This document shows, piece after piece, positions 1-10,500 of a stretch of DNA of 36,710 nt. Position 1 is the stretch's first letter, and the number at the start of each line of letters is the position of its first letter. This DNA comes from Gammaproteobacteria bacterium (lineage in GTDB: Bacteria; Pseudomonadota; Gammaproteobacteria; Poriferisulfidales; Poriferisulfidaceae). The notes under the pieces are model-generated. The model was given only the letters and a program-made list of their open reading frames with translations. It was not told the origin of the DNA and did no database searches. Position numbers and translations under genes: made by a program. The stretch covers positions 1-36,710 of the forward strand of contig JAPPLD010000002.1 in assembly GCA_028819565.1 (NCBI GenBank), given 5' to 3'.

Positions 1-29
1 ATCCCAACAAAAAGACCATCCTACTCTTC

Positions 30-88
30 ATTCCACACAAAATCTCGAAGCGCCAACTACTAAGGCGCTTCGCGATTAAGTGTGGAAT
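30..88 (-). repeat. Right-end palindrome of the TnpB element (probable omega-RNA 3' hairpin)
   Basis: Arms 30-54 and 64-88 are 25 bases each, pair with only three mismatches, and enclose a 9-base loop (AACTACTAA). The inner 8 pairs (GAAGCGCC/GGCGCTTC) are perfect. The palindrome overlaps the tnpB stop codon at 76-78. In studied TnpB systems the guide RNA comes from the end of tnpB and the adjoining right end, so this is the likely scaffold hairpin; that role is inferred. Confidence 0.7.
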
Positions 89-1482
89 TCGGGCCTGTCC
101 CGATAATTCCACTGCATCGTTGACGGATCATTGACGGTGTCCACTAGGCACTCCATGAAGAATGCCCCCGCTTCGTTGTCCTCTCCCCGTCCCGTCACCG
201 GAGCGCCTCCGGCCAGGAGCCTGTTCAATCCCAGGTCCAGGATGTTTCTCGCGGCATTGAGGTCCGCGTTGTCCGTGTGCCCGCAGGCCAGGCACTTGAA
301 GCGCACCTGTTCCTTTCGGTTGTCCTCGTCCACGTGCCCGCACTCCGCGCAAGTGCGACTGGTGTTCCGCGCCGGCACTCGGATCAGATCCCAAGCCTTG
401 TACTGAAGAAAGCGGTCCACCATCCCCATGCAGGAGACCTGCGCCATCTTCCGGTTCAGCGCCGACTTCGCCTTTACACGCTTTCCGGGTTTCTCCTTCG
501 TCCCCTGCGCCGAGCGACGCATCGACTGCACGTCCAGCTCTTCCAGTACGATGTGACCGAACAGCCGCGCCAGGTCCGCCGAGGACTGATGGCTGAAGTC
601 CTTCCGGATCTCCGCCGCCCTGCGCTTCGCCTTCGCCGCGCGCTGCTGCAGCCGCTGCCGGCGGTTCGAGGCCATCTTCACCGCCTTGCCCGACTTCGTG
701 CGCACTGGCTCCCCGTCAGTGTCCTTCAGTTCGATCCACTCCCGGCGGCTCGCCCGCCACTGATAGTGCCGGACCCGGGCCTCGTATTTCTTGATCCGCT
801 CATACGGGATTTTGATAAGCCTCTGCCCCCCGATCCAGTCCGCCGCGATGTTCTCCGAGTTGCGGTCGATCCCGCAGACCCCGCCGTGCCAGCGCCGGTC
901 CGGGTCCGGCACCTCCCACAGCACCGACACGTACCACTTGTCCAGTTCCCGGTACACCACCGCAACCTTGGCTTCGCCGCCATCCCAGGGGTCGGTCCCC
1001 CGCGTGCGTGAGGCCGCCTTGCGGTTCATGCGGATCCAGCCCACCTTCGGCACCCACAGTCGCTTGTTCTGCACTTTCACATCGTGCGGGATCGTGAACG
1101 ACTCCCGGCTGACGCCCTTGACCTTGAAGCGGGGGAACCCGGCCTGTCTTCCGCGCTTGCCTTCCCGAATCCGCCGGGAGAAATGCGCGAACGCCGCTCC
1201 CAGAGGAAACGCGCCCGTGCCGCGGACGACGACGGACGACAGCTCTCGCAGCCACTCGTGGCCTTCCTTTGCCTTCAGGCGTGCATACCGCTTCGCGAAA
1301 TCGAACTCGGAACACCCCGGCTTCTCCACCTCGCCGGCCTCGAAACGCTCATATTCCCGGATCTGATCGGCCAGCAGTTCGTTGTAGACGAACCGCCCGG
1401 CTCCGCACAGCCGGATGAACTGTTGTTCCTGTTTTTTGTTCGGGTGCAGGCGGTAGCGGGAGGCCCGATGCATGATGGGCAT
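76..1482 (-). CDS. tnpB: TnpB, RNA-guided nuclease of an IS200/IS605 element
   Basis: A 468-residue TnpB. Proteins of this family are RNA-guided DNA endonucleases, ancestors of Cas12, that use an omega RNA made from the element's right end. The order is an N-terminal OrfB-type region, a RuvC-like nuclease and a C-terminal zinc ribbon (CAECGH...CLACGH, about residues 375-398). All three RuvC acidic residues are visible: Asp in GIDRN (about 206), Glu in VLEEL (about 312) and Asp in NADLNAA (about 406), so the nuclease looks intact. Base composition is GC-rich like the host chromosome and unlike the AT-rich genes beside it, suggesting separate arrival. ATG at 1480-1482 was chosen; a second ATG three codons later is possible. 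The stop codon lies inside the right-end palindrome. Confidence 0.93.
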   Translation of the reverse strand: MPIMHRASRYRLHPNKKQEQQFIRLCGAGRFVYNELLADQIREYERFEAGEVEKPGCSEFDFAKRYARLKAKEGHEWLRELSSVVVRGTGAFPLGAAFAHFSRRIREGKRGRQAGFPRFKVKGVSRESFTIPHDVKVQNKRLWVPKVGWIRMNRKAASRTRGTDPWDGGEAKVAVVYRELDKWYVSVLWEVPDPDRRWHGGVCGIDRNSENIAADWIGGQRLIKIPYERIKKYEARVRHYQWRASRREWIELKDTDGEPVRTKSGKAVKMASNRRQRLQQRAAKAKRRAAEIRKDFSHQSSADLARLFGHIVLEELDVQSMRRSAQGTKEKPGKRVKAKSALNRKMAQVSCMGMVDRFLQYKAWDLIRVPARNTSRTCAECGHVDEDNRKEQVRFKCLACGHTDNADLNAARNILDLGLNRLLAGGAPVTGRGEDNEAGAFFMECLVDTVNDPSTMQWNYRDRPEFHT

Positions 1483-1496
1483 ACTCTAACATCGAT

Positions 1497-1530
1497 ATTC
1501 CACACGAAACCCTGAAGCGCCACTACTAAA
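1497..1530 (+). repeat. Left-end copy of the TnpB element terminal repeat
   Basis: An imperfect direct repeat of 30-63: ATTCCACAC, then GAAGCGCC, then a CACTACTAAA stretch. It sits 15 bases upstream of the tnpB start codon. Unlike the other end, no complementary second arm follows, so it does not fold into the same long hairpin. Confidence 0.65.
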
Positions 1531-1557
1531 ACTATAATTGGCAGCATTGCTGAATCA

Positions 1558-2511
1558 TTACGATTCGCTATAGGGTCCAAGAAAACGAGTGCCATTGAAA
1601 TGAATCAGGTGAGATGGAGAATCAGCGACCCAGACCTCCGTCTCCCAGGCAATTTCAGCAAGAAACTGTCGCATAGAGGCGCGATCAGGAAAGGCAGTGA
1701 CGTATAGGAGATCAGCCTTAGCTTCCACACATAGTTCGGCTAATTCTTCGTGCCGTTTACCATCAACCGGTCCGTGGCTGGTTACGGATTCGACCAGGAT
1801 CAACCAATTTTTATCCGCATAATGCAACATCACATCAGGCATCTTGCCGTGTAAGTCGGGATTGATACCGAGTTTGCCCATAAGATCAGTGTCAAAGTAA
1901 CCCCATTTGTCACCAGTGTCTCCAGCGTAGACTAAAGTACTTCCTGGAGCAAAACGTGGGGCGAACTCCTCAATAACATCCCGAATAAGCTCACTATGAT
2001 TACCCGGGCTAAGGGTTATTTCTTGGCTTGGTGAGATCTTGACAGGGACAAGAGTTTGTTCGCGCGGTTTTGCGTAGCGGGAGATAAGAGTCTGGCGTTC
2101 ATTTAGATAGGATATAAGTGCTTTATCCCATGCAGGGGTTTTGTACAAACGCAGTAAATCCAAAGCTTCAGGGGCAATTTGATAGACAGCTTTAGGGCTG
2201 TTTACAGGGCGGTCTGGCTGATCTGGGTTGTATAAGGCAAGGCCCGCATCACAAAACTGGTGCATCGTTTGGCGACGAATTGTTTCCCGAGTATTAGGTG
2301 CGTAGTCTTTACCGTAATGTTCTCTAACCCAGTCCATGATTGGAGTGATGCCGATGTATGGGTCTTCCGCTTCTGCCCATACTTTGTTTGAAGTGAGGTT
2401 TAGCAGTGCCAGTAAGCATAGGGCTGAACGCTCATTTTGTTGAGCCCTTGGCAGGCCCAGAAAAACAATAATTTCATGGGCCTCCTGAATACGGTCGTTT
2501 TTGTCCCTCAT
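1558..2511 (-). CDS. BsuBI/PstI-type restriction endonuclease
   Basis: A 317-residue type II restriction enzyme, close to the known length of BsuBI and PstI (about 316-326). The C-terminal catalytic part contains PDVMLHY, then WLILVESVTSHGPVDGKR at about residues 225-255, the family's conserved core with acidic and lysine residues of a metal-dependent nuclease. By family, the target would be CTGCAG, but specificity cannot be read from sequence. The start codon overlaps the stop of the upstream methyltransferase (ATGA at 2508-2511), so the nuclease is translated after its protective partner. The gene is AT-rich compared with the chromosome and was probably acquired together with its neighbours. 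Confidence 0.92.
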   Translation of the reverse strand: MRDKNDRIQEAHEIIVFLGLPRAQQNERSALCLLALLNLTSNKVWAEAEDPYIGITPIMDWVREHYGKDYAPNTRETIRRQTMHQFCDAGLALYNPDQPDRPVNSPKAVYQIAPEALDLLRLYKTPAWDKALISYLNERQTLISRYAKPREQTLVPVKISPSQEITLSPGNHSELIRDVIEEFAPRFAPGSTLVYAGDTGDKWGYFDTDLMGKLGINPDLHGKMPDVMLHYADKNWLILVESVTSHGPVDGKRHEELAELCVEAKADLLYVTAFPDRASMRQFLAEIAWETEVWVADSPSHLIHFNGTRFLGPYSES

Positions 2512-4013
2512 GTGGAAAGTATTTGGATCCGGTCATCAATCATGGTTTGAGTGATCTTTTTATGCTTCATGGCCCACTTGCCTAACTTAAGCAAAGTAGT
2601 GCGGCTCGGGTATTTCATTAATTTTAAGTCAGTCGCATTGACTTGGGTGTGTCCGCTAAAGCATCGAAAATAATTATCAACGAGAGTCGAGTTGAGAAAC
2701 ACTGTCAAGCCATGTGCTAGTGCTTGTGGCAAGCTGCGTTTATTTTCGTGGAACAGATTCAAGTGATTTTCAAAACCGAGTGCTTTGGGTTCACCGAATA
2801 CACTAGGGTCTACCACGTTTGCTACGACCCGACGTTTTTCTTCCTTGGACGAAAAACGTCTAACTACACAGTAATAACCGCTGGGATACAGCCACTTTTG
2901 GGTGTCAGAACTGTAGCGAATAGCATTTCGTTTTTTCTCCCCAGAAACTGGCCAATTGGCACCATCATTGTTGAAATGCCCAGGATAAAGTAGGGGGACA
3001 CAATCGGGGTCAGGAGTTTCGCGCAAATATTTTCTGAGCCGGAAGTCGACAACGGGGCCCGTGGAAACACCGATACCCAATTCATCAAGCGTGTGGTGGA
3101 TAGCAGGGGGGAGTTTTGCTGTAACGGCAGAAGAGGTTGGAACATGAATAAACTGTTCAGGGTTATCTGGTAGTACGATTTGCTTAAACGGCCAAGAAAT
3201 CTCGGTCAGATCAGTGAATGTATTGTCAGTCGAGGTGGAAACGGTTACGGGTCCTTGCTGCCCATCTCGTTCGAGTTGGATGATGATAGTTTCTTGCAAC
3301 ACGTTATCATCCTTGAACGCTCTGGTGCGGGATTCGAACAAGTGTAGGTGCCGGATGGCAGTGTGAGCGAAGATGAATCTGCGGAAAGGTCGATAGTAAG
3401 GCCCATTGCAAAAACTGCGTGGAATAATTGCGACAATCTGCCCACCTGGTTCGGTTAGTGCGATGGTCAGCGCTAGGAAAGCGGAATAAAGGTTGATTGT
3501 CTCAATTCCAACCTTTCGCAAAAGTCCCCGATATCTGGAATCGCTCCGTATTTTTTTATAGGGGGGATTCAAGATTGCATGTGTGAAATTGTATTGCTGG
3601 AACTGGATTGCATTGGTGGCTTCTTCGACAAAATCATCGCTGATAATTTCGTAGGATAGGGGACATTTTTTAGTGTAAAAGGACAAGGAATCCCGCAATT
3701 CTGATTGCACTGTAGGATCTATTTCAAATGCCTTTAGTAGGATGGTGTCAAAGGCCATGTCTCCATTAACACATCTTTCAAGAAATGCGCTTGTCAAAGA
3801 ACCAATTCCTGCTCCAGCGTCGAGTAGGCGGCATTCTCCATTTGATCGAGGGAAAAGCCCTGCCATGAATGCAGCTGTATTCGCAGGCGTGAGGAATTGT
3901 CCGAGATGTGATTTCTTTTCTGCGCCGGTGCGTTTTGACACTTTCAGGCGAGTTTGGTCGACGGCCGTCAAGGAAGTCGTACTTTCTATCGAAAATCCTT
4001 CTCCAGAAGTCAT
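2508..4013 (-). CDS. BsuBI/PstI-type adenine-specific DNA methyltransferase
   Basis: A 501-residue N6-adenine methyltransferase, the protective half of the restriction-modification pair. The SAM-binding motif LLDAGAGIGSLTSAF lies at about residues 63-77 and the catalytic NPPY motif at about 149-152 (LNPPYKK). The following region matches the Eco57I/PstI type with a C-terminal target-recognition part. Length agrees with M.BsuBI/M.PstI (about 500). Expected methylation is the adenine of CTGCAG, inferred from family only. Many CTGCAG sites occur in this window (for example at 7072-7077 and 8193-8198), so an active nuclease would need this enzyme. It overlaps the nuclease gene by 4 bases. No separate controller (C) gene is seen upstream. 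Confidence 0.92.
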   Translation of the reverse strand: MTSGEGFSIESTTSLTAVDQTRLKVSKRTGAEKKSHLGQFLTPANTAAFMAGLFPRSNGECRLLDAGAGIGSLTSAFLERCVNGDMAFDTILLKAFEIDPTVQSELRDSLSFYTKKCPLSYEIISDDFVEEATNAIQFQQYNFTHAILNPPYKKIRSDSRYRGLLRKVGIETINLYSAFLALTIALTEPGGQIVAIIPRSFCNGPYYRPFRRFIFAHTAIRHLHLFESRTRAFKDDNVLQETIIIQLERDGQQGPVTVSTSTDNTFTDLTEISWPFKQIVLPDNPEQFIHVPTSSAVTAKLPPAIHHTLDELGIGVSTGPVVDFRLRKYLRETPDPDCVPLLYPGHFNNDGANWPVSGEKKRNAIRYSSDTQKWLYPSGYYCVVRRFSSKEEKRRVVANVVDPSVFGEPKALGFENHLNLFHENKRSLPQALAHGLTVFLNSTLVDNYFRCFSGHTQVNATDLKLMKYPSRTTLLKLGKWAMKHKKITQTMIDDRIQILST

Positions 4014-4524
4014 TGATCTTTTTCTAATTGGGGTGCCAGAATGTTCACAGTGATAGTAAGCGCATTGTAGAACATGACTATTAACTTAAATTTATATCAT
4101 AATATCAAAGACTTAGATGTAATATTTCTATGGACAAAAGATTCTACTGCATTTGGTTAGATTAGAACACTATGTGGCCAACTCCATCTGCTCAAAGTAT
4201 AGCAATGTGACTATTCCGGATATAAACGACAAAACTAAGCGTACTTGAAGAAATTTTTTTCTATCCGTCACATATTGGACAAACTGCAACTTGCCGTCAG
4301 AAATCTGTCCTTTTTTCCAAATTACGTAGCGTTCATATCATGAGGAATACTTCAATACAGCAGACAATGATATATCCCTAAAAGAGCGACCTAATCAAGG
4401 GAGAATATGAACTACTCCTACCTTGGGCTACGACTATAGCCGAGAAAGTTGTCGATATGGTGGGCGGGAGAAGTTTTGGCGATAAAGTGGAGCCATTATT
4501 CGAACCACAATCTTTCTCTGAAAT
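4014..4524. other. AT-rich intergenic region between the methyltransferase and the giant gene
   Basis: About 510 bases with no gene I can support. It should hold the minus-strand promoter of the restriction-modification pair near 4080-4110 (a TTGATA-like box at 4103-4108), but the -10 match is poor. A plus-strand stretch at about 4387-4604 reads open for some 70 codons (containing EKVVDMVGGRSFGDKVEP) without a good start, and could be a decayed gene end. Confidence 0.5.
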
Positions 4525-7500
4525 CTATCCAGATTTCTTTTTGAGGTCCGCGATAGATTTTGTAGGTTTTTCTACATCAAGCCCTGCCAACGTAATTGAC
4601 TTTGCGCGAAGATGAAACCAAGACCTTAACGGTAAAGTTATTTCCATCGCGCTAAGATGGAAGAGAAATAGTTGCAAAAAATCTTTTGGGTCGCTTGGCA
4701 AACGCTCGGCAAAATCGACCAGTTTTTTTTCGAGCCATTCAAGCCATAGTTCTCTTTCGCTGTAGGTGGCGGCGGCATGCAGCAAGATTACAAGCATCTG
4801 CGAAATTTTATCTATTTCTGGAATATCTTCTGCTAAGCGAATGATTCCGTTTCCGACGGAATCTGCGAGTATTCTGTCACCACTTGTAAGCGCGACAATG
4901 CTTGCCAAATTCAAACATTCCAATTTTTTAGAAAAATTCGAGGGAGCGACATCTTTAATTGTTAGGTTGACGGCTTGCCGAGCATATTCTAGCTCCGCTT
5001 CTCCTAGAGAAAATGATTGAGAAACTGTTACCATTCCCGACCACGGAAATGATTCCAAGTTTTGTGTTCCGCGAAGCCCCAATTCCTCTAATAAAGTGTT
5101 CGGAACAGGTGGGCTGGGACGCCTGTGTCCCTCGAGAAGCCCGGGGAGGTTAGGTGTGAACGATTGTCCACCGCTCTTACATTGATCAAGTGCCTTGTCA
5201 ATGTCGTGCAATCCCGGAATTTTTCTACCTTCTGTTTTATGGCGACTTACAAGTTTTAGCAAATGGTTAAGCACTTCATTTCGTAAGGTTTGTTGCACCG
5301 AGAGCATTGGTTCTTCTCGAGCATCAAAAAAAGCCATATACAGGCCGCCTGGCGTCATACCCTTGTTTGCCCATTCTTGAAGAGAATTAATATCGTATTC
5401 AGAGGAGTGTTCGATCAGAATTCGAACAATTAATCCAGCCTGCATCCATGCACACATACGTTTCCAGTAACTAGGGTAATTTGGACCATTTTCCAACACA
5501 TTGATTCGATTATGTATTAAATTTGCGAAGACTGTTAGAACCTCCCATATATTGCTATTTTCATCTTGCCCGAATTTGTCATCGGTGAGTTGACTGATTG
5601 CATTTGTAGAAAATTCCTGAAATCGAACATCATCTTGCCGATATAGCGCAACATCTAAAGCTCCAAGTAAAGAAAACGGGTTGTTTTGAACGTCACATGA
5701 CGAGAGCGCATCCCATAGGGTATCGTTATCAATGGATTGAAGCCATTGCCCAGGCATTAAATCATCACGGAGGGCTCCCAAGCAGCATATATCAAGCCCA
5801 GCCTTTAGATCTTTAACCAGAAGCGCCTTTCGATACTTCGCCAATGATCCAGAAATATAAGAATCAGGCGCTTCTTCATCAGGTGTGGGGCCAACGAATC
5901 GCTCAAAATAGGAGAGAGAATCTGGAATAAGATCCTTGACACTGAAATTGTTTAAAATTTTGTTATTCAATTCGCGCTGGGCGGCTGCAACTCCGTTGTG
6001 TGTCTCCTCAAATATGCTAGAAAGTTCATCGTAGTCCAGTTCGTGTGTTTGAGCCTTCTGTACCAAGTGATGAAAATCTGGTGCTGTCGGACCTAATCTC
6101 TTTATGAGGTTACGAAGCGTAGTAGTTCGGGCTTCTGGATCAGCAGAAAGAAGAAAAAAATCAGGTATCTTTGCACGATGATTTTCTGAATTTGTACTTT
6201 GCCACTCCAAGACAATAGAGCCATCCTCGTTATCAAGGCTGACTGATACCTTTATTCCATTGGGCTCTAGGGTAACTCTACTTTGGTCTTTCGAAAGAAC
6301 TTTCTTGGCTGCAACAAACAGGTCGATATCTGTAAGGCTAATATCTGCTCCAAGGTTAAATGTCTTTCGTGCTAGTAGGCCAAAAGGTTTTGAAAGGTCT
6401 GGTTTTTCGAAAACAATTCTGCGAAGAGTTTCTGGGAGGCATTTTAAAAACCAATATCCATACTGATTTGCTTGGTCACCAGCGAGCGACAAAACCGCGT
6501 TGCACGCAGTCTCGACTGTTTCCTCTATCAGGTCTTCATTGGCGAGCCAGAATGACGTAAGAACAGATTTATTTATCCAATTTGCGTAAGAGGTCTGCCG
6601 TTCTTCTGAGGACGAATGTGTCGGAGTATATAGGGTGGCTATGCGATTAACCACTGTAGCCCGAAGCCTATTCCAATAAACATCTTGTTCGGCATGTTGG
6701 CGAGCTAGCGCGGCCACTATCATTAAATAGTGCCAGATCCAGTCAGAGAGAGCTATTGCTTGCTCTATAGGTACCGATTCTTCTGACCACAAAGACCGAA
6801 TGGTTGTTGTGCAAGCGCTGGTAATATCGGAGGATAAAGCAAGAGTTTCTTGTAAGTTAGCTAGGCCCAAGTAATTGGTTTGAGCGGTTGTCTGTCGAAT
6901 AATTCGCAATTCAGCAGTTTCTTTCAGCCCCATTTCGTCGTACGTGGCGGCCTTAATCCAATGCATTAATTCTGCCGCTTCAAAAGGAACAAATACAAAA
7001 CCGCCTTGCCGCAGTTTATGTCGCATATTCCAATGATCAGTTTCGCTAAGACACTTACAAGAAACTAGATGCTGCAGTATGTCTAGTGTGCAAACGATGG
7101 GTATTGCTTCAGTATCATCAGTTTTTATAGTTAATCTGTCGTTGATGTAACGGTCATCACTACACAGTACATCGTAAGTGTCACAGGCTGCTAGTAGAGA
7201 TGCTGTGGCATGGGATTGTATGTCGAAATCTTCTAGGTTTTCTTCCTGATTTAAATTATGAGGAAGAAATGCTACTGTGCCAGAATCAATAGTATCCCGC
7301 AGAATGCCCCGGATATTTTCAACTTTCTCCATAAGAAGATCGCTCGCATCCTCCGCTTGTATTAGTATCTCCATATCGGCTAGAACGTTTGCATGGATTT
7401 GAATGTCTAGCCCGCTGGTAGAAGCGGATTGCAATACACTAGAACTTTGTAGGTAGGATAAAGCAAGGCGATCAATGAAAATAGTTTCATTGAGAATTGA

Positions 7501-10500
7501 TAATGGATCATCTGTATGCTCAATTTGGCCTTGACTGCGCAGAAAAGACATTATTCGACTGTAATCATCTTCTCCCACTCTTCCTGCATTCTGTAGGGCT
7601 ATGCAAAAATCGATAGTAGAAACGATTTGATCTTCATATTCATTAACATCTGCTTCTTTGTTCATAAGTGAACCAGCCTTGTAAATGGGTAGCGTGCATA
7701 CAACTTTCCCGTTTACACTTTTTGCTTGTTGCAATAAGGACGCCAACTCAAATCCCATTTCGCTAGTGACGTTGGTCGGGGGCGTCTTTGAATCAGAAAC
7801 TACTTGTATATGATTCAATCTTGCCAATTTTTGTAATTCTTTGGCTGCTTTAATTTGAGAAGGTTGATGAAAACGAATCCTATTCTTTTCTGATGCTAGA
7901 AATCTCAGAGTTTCTGGGGCAATCTTCACGTGTTCAAAAGTTTCAATAGCCTGTTCAAGTAGTCCAAGATAGAAAAGAATTACGATCGAAGTGATATCCA
8001 ATCCAACTACCCAGCCTTTCTGAAATTCAACAGAATTTCGTCTTCCCGCAAAAGCAGGAAGCACCGTACGACGGCGACCGTCTAATTCGACACGATTTTG
8101 ATTAGGGATTGCGATCAATAGACGTAGCAATGGTTCATTAAATAAATTAGTAGCAAAACTTGTCGGAATTTCACCTTCCAGCCACTGCCGCTCTGCAGCC
8201 CGAATGTGTTCCCTATGCTGCGGGATACTCTCAATTAAATCTGGCAAATTAATTTGCCACAATGGCCCTTTGCCAGGAGAAGAAAATTCAAGCGCATGTG
8301 CAAGCCAATCAGGGTCTATTTCATCATCGCGCCCCAGTTGCATGTGCAGCGCATAAGTGGCCATCAAAATGTGAGGATTGTCTGGAGCTTTTTGTGCGGC
8401 TAGTCGAGAAAGTTGTAATGCGCGCTCAGTATTTTGATTAAATTGACCAGCAAGTTGAGCTAGGGACATTAGCGTTTCTGGAGTGTGTGAACCTCGCCGA
8501 GACCATTCACGATTGACTATCTCTGGTATTCGTTCCCATTCTCCAGTTGCTATTGCTAAATCAACGTCGAGCAGTAAATCGTTTGGCTGCGTCCTCTGGT
8601 GTAAAAGAGAATCATTGGCGACTCTAGAATCTGCAAACCGCCCAACATGAAATAGCGCCTGCGCTTTGACCGCTTTCAAATCATCGGTCTGTGAAAGAAC
8701 ATTTGGATTTGCACCCAAAAATTTGATGATTTCTTTGTAATCAGCAAAAGGGTGTTTGGTAAGACATACCACATAATTGTGAGCATTTTCTGGAGTTGAG
8801 TGACGCTGGAACAGTTCATGGAGTAAAGGCCGTAGTGCCTTATGGTCGTTTACTCGCCTCAAATGTTCAATGAGATTTTGTAAATCAACAAGAGAATTTG
8901 TTTTGTGATAATTATTTTCGAGTTGAGGCCGAATGTCTTTTCCTTCACCAGCTTCTATTATCGCAGTCAAGCGATGTACACTTTCTTCATCAAGATTATC
9001 CTGATTTCCTTCTAAGACTTTACGCGCTTTTTTGATCTGGCTATCCTCAACAAGGGTTTCGATATTAATGCCTGTTACAACAACCGGAGGAATTATTTGC
9101 TTCAATCGCGCTTCATTTTGTTCTATATAAATCAGTAGATCATGAGGGGTCTTGGATGTTTCGGCTAGAAGGAATTCTGCTAAAAAATCACGATCATCTA
9201 AGCCACCAAATTGTTTTCTACGTTCTAGATAACGTCTCAAGGGTTCTTCACTAATTGTGATGTTAAAAGCCCATGCAAACATCATTAAATTCGCTGCTTG
9301 TTTGCCATCCTCCATTTTTTTGCTAATTTCTTGGCGAACACTTTTTGATGCTTCAGTATCCGGATTCATCAAACGAAGCCAAAGACGCCAGTCAGTGATG
9401 AATTGATCCAATTCATGGTCAACGACATTTGTTAAATTTTCATGAGCAAACTCGAAACAAGTTGTCGCGCGAGCATGGTGAATTGCAATTTCAGCCCCTA
9501 GATTTAAAGTCACATCTTTGTACACTGGAACTTTTTCCAGTGTCATACTACGCATCTCTTCGGGTAAGAGCATTGCAGCATTTACTATTCCCTCGATGAA
9601 CCTAAGTGCAGGCATCTCAAGTTCTGGTGATTCAACCTTGACAAGTTGTTGAATGGCTTCTTTCCACTTATTAGCTTTAGCCATATTAATGGCCCAATTA
9701 ATCCAACCGATGGCTGTAAAGAACAGAGGATCATTGCATGCATTTTCTTCACCATACCAAGTTAAAACATCTTGCAACTCTTTTGATTGAGTCAAGATTA
9801 TTAAGAAAACTGATCTAGATTCTGCGTCGTTTTGGTCGCGAAGAATGTGTAGAGCGTTATCCGTATCACCACTAGTATCAGCAAGCAGTGCATCTACGAT
9901 AGAGAGATTCCAATTCACGTCAGCCTGCTTAAGTTCAACTAATATTTGTTGCGAGATAGGAAGTGTTTCAGGGTCGCTGGCACATAATCTGGCGGTCCAA
10001 TAGGAAATGTTTAATTTAGTGTGATGGTCAATGAGTGAAAGATTCCCTTCATTTATCTGTTGCCACAGCTTTTGGATGTCTTGTCGCGCTTTAGGTGGAT
10101 TGAAAGGTCGAGAGACGAGGATTTTTGATAACGCCTGACATGCCTGTTCTGTCTGGTTTTTTTGAGTAATAGGGTTCTCGGTGTGTCGCAATCCTTCTTC
10201 CAAACGATCAAAGCGAGCACTTAGATTTTGAAAAATTGATTGGCTTATACCGACGTTTGCTAGTTGATTGTCAGGAATTTCCGACATATACCCTTGCTCA
10301 AGGATAAATACTATGGCTCTGATAGGTAGGTAGGCATTTTGGTCAATTTCGCCTGTAAATTTTGAATAACTTGTGACTAAACGTGCATAGGCTTCTGGGT
10401 CTTCATCAATATTGCTTATTCGATTTTGTGCGAGTAAGAATAGATCACGCACTACTTGATCTTCAGTGAGCCAATCCTGCACTGCTGGCTTTTTCAGAAA

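Larger units (their letters stand above)
1..1530 (-). mobile_element. TnpB-only IS200/IS605-type (IS1341-like) element
   Basis: The element consists of one tnpB gene flanked by related ends. A 34-base sequence at 30-63 is repeated imperfectly at 1497-1530 in the same orientation; both copies begin ATTCCACAC and contain GAAGCGCC followed by a CTACTAA-like stretch. The copy next to the tnpB stop is part of a long palindrome, as expected of subterminal hairpins recognised by Y1 transposases. No tnpA is present in the window, so movement would need a TnpA supplied in trans. The exact outer boundaries cannot be fixed because no empty site is available; the left limit may lie beyond base 1. Confidence 0.7.

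Noticed and set aside
4387-4604. Plus-strand open stretch (contains EKVVDMVGGRSFGDKVEP) reading antisense into the giant gene's 3' end
   Set aside because: It reads somewhat like a protein, but has no start codon with a ribosome binding site and half of it is antisense to a solid gene; at most a decayed remnant.
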